A stretch of 37,472 nt of DNA from a virus. The position numbers and the translations under genes were made by a program. Location: positions 1-37,472 of IMG/VR virus record IMGVR_UViG_3300042907_000250; one strand, given 5' to 3'. Below are positions 37,470-37,472 of this stretch, piece by piece. Every line of letters begins with the position of its first letter. Position 1 is the stretch's first letter. Under the pieces are notes generated by a model, which saw nothing but the letters and a program-made list of their open reading frames with translations, was not told where the DNA came from and did no database searches.

Positions 37470-37472
37470 TGG

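Larger units (their letters stand above)
37191..37472. other. noncoding right end, possible packaging or control region
   Basis: No convincing gene is seen here; the only longer frame (37230-37433) has no ribosome site and an unnatural composition. The stretch contains a hairpin, three CATTCCGC motifs (37219-37226, inverted 37232-37239, 37423-37430), a 14-base near-repeat at a 20-base period (37286-37299 and 37306-37319), and GC palindromes at the edge. Its place upstream of terminase allows a cos or pac role, but this is position-based inference. Confidence 0.45.

Overview
This window is the virion-structure and lysis half of a long-tailed siphovirus (Caudoviricetes) that infects an actinobacterium. 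The evidence is the gene order, the family signatures (P27-type small terminase, SPP1 Gp6-like portal, MuF-like protein, Gp37-like and LtfC-like minor tail proteins, r1t-type holin, amidase-type lysin A) and an RNA whose ends match actinobacterial tmRNA. The host genus cannot be fixed from sequence alone. A mycolic-acid genus such as Rhodococcus, Gordonia or Mycobacterium is plausible, but no lysin B is present here.

Layout, read right to left along the minus strand. One almost gap-free late operon runs from about 35.5 kb down to 1.5 kb. The order is a small leader gene, small terminase, large terminase, portal, MuF-like protein, scaffold, major capsid with an Ig-like domain, connector, stopper, gp10-like protein, tail terminator, major tail with an Ig-like domain, two tail-assembly chaperone frames joined by a -1 slip at GGGAAAA, a 2170-residue tape measure with an embedded metallopeptidase-like domain, and a distal-tail protein. 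A long adhesion section follows: an LtfC-like protein, a collagen-like fibre, three surface proteins, a Gp37-like protein, a C1q/LamG-like protein, a membrane protein, a fibre adaptor, a 31-residue microprotein, a fibre-tip protein, a 932-residue repeat fibre and a second LtfC-like protein. The operon ends with a lysis block (a small KGWSPGEDG protein, endolysin, holin) and a glutaredoxin. A strong two-way terminator separates it from one small rightward gene. A roughly 600-bp control region then precedes three leftward small genes, the last of which leaves the window.

To the right of the terminase end, eight very small genes are transcribed rightward, seven of them chained by ATGA, GTGA or TAATG overlaps: several Cys-pair proteins, a lipoprotein and a Lys-rich 28-residue peptide. 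Eight bases after the last stop lies the most unusual item, an 80-nt RNA candidate at 37111-37190. It has the acceptor stem (with the G3:U70 alanine identity pair), the 5' TTTCGAC segment and the T-arm of a tmRNA, but only a short stem-loop where the tag-coding and pseudoknot domain should be. It looks like a tmRNA reduced to its tRNA-like domain. Downstream there is no convincing gene, but a set of hairpins, a repeated CATTCCGC motif, a 20-bp-spaced direct repeat and GC palindromes close to the window edge. This position, upstream of terminase, is where a packaging site could lie.

How the parts work together: terminase, portal and MuF-like protein package and mature the head; the connector proteins join it to a tail whose length is set by the tape measure; the fibre section recognises the host; holin and endolysin release progeny. 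The divergent small-gene block and the tmRNA-like RNA are accessory, with no function assignable from sequence.
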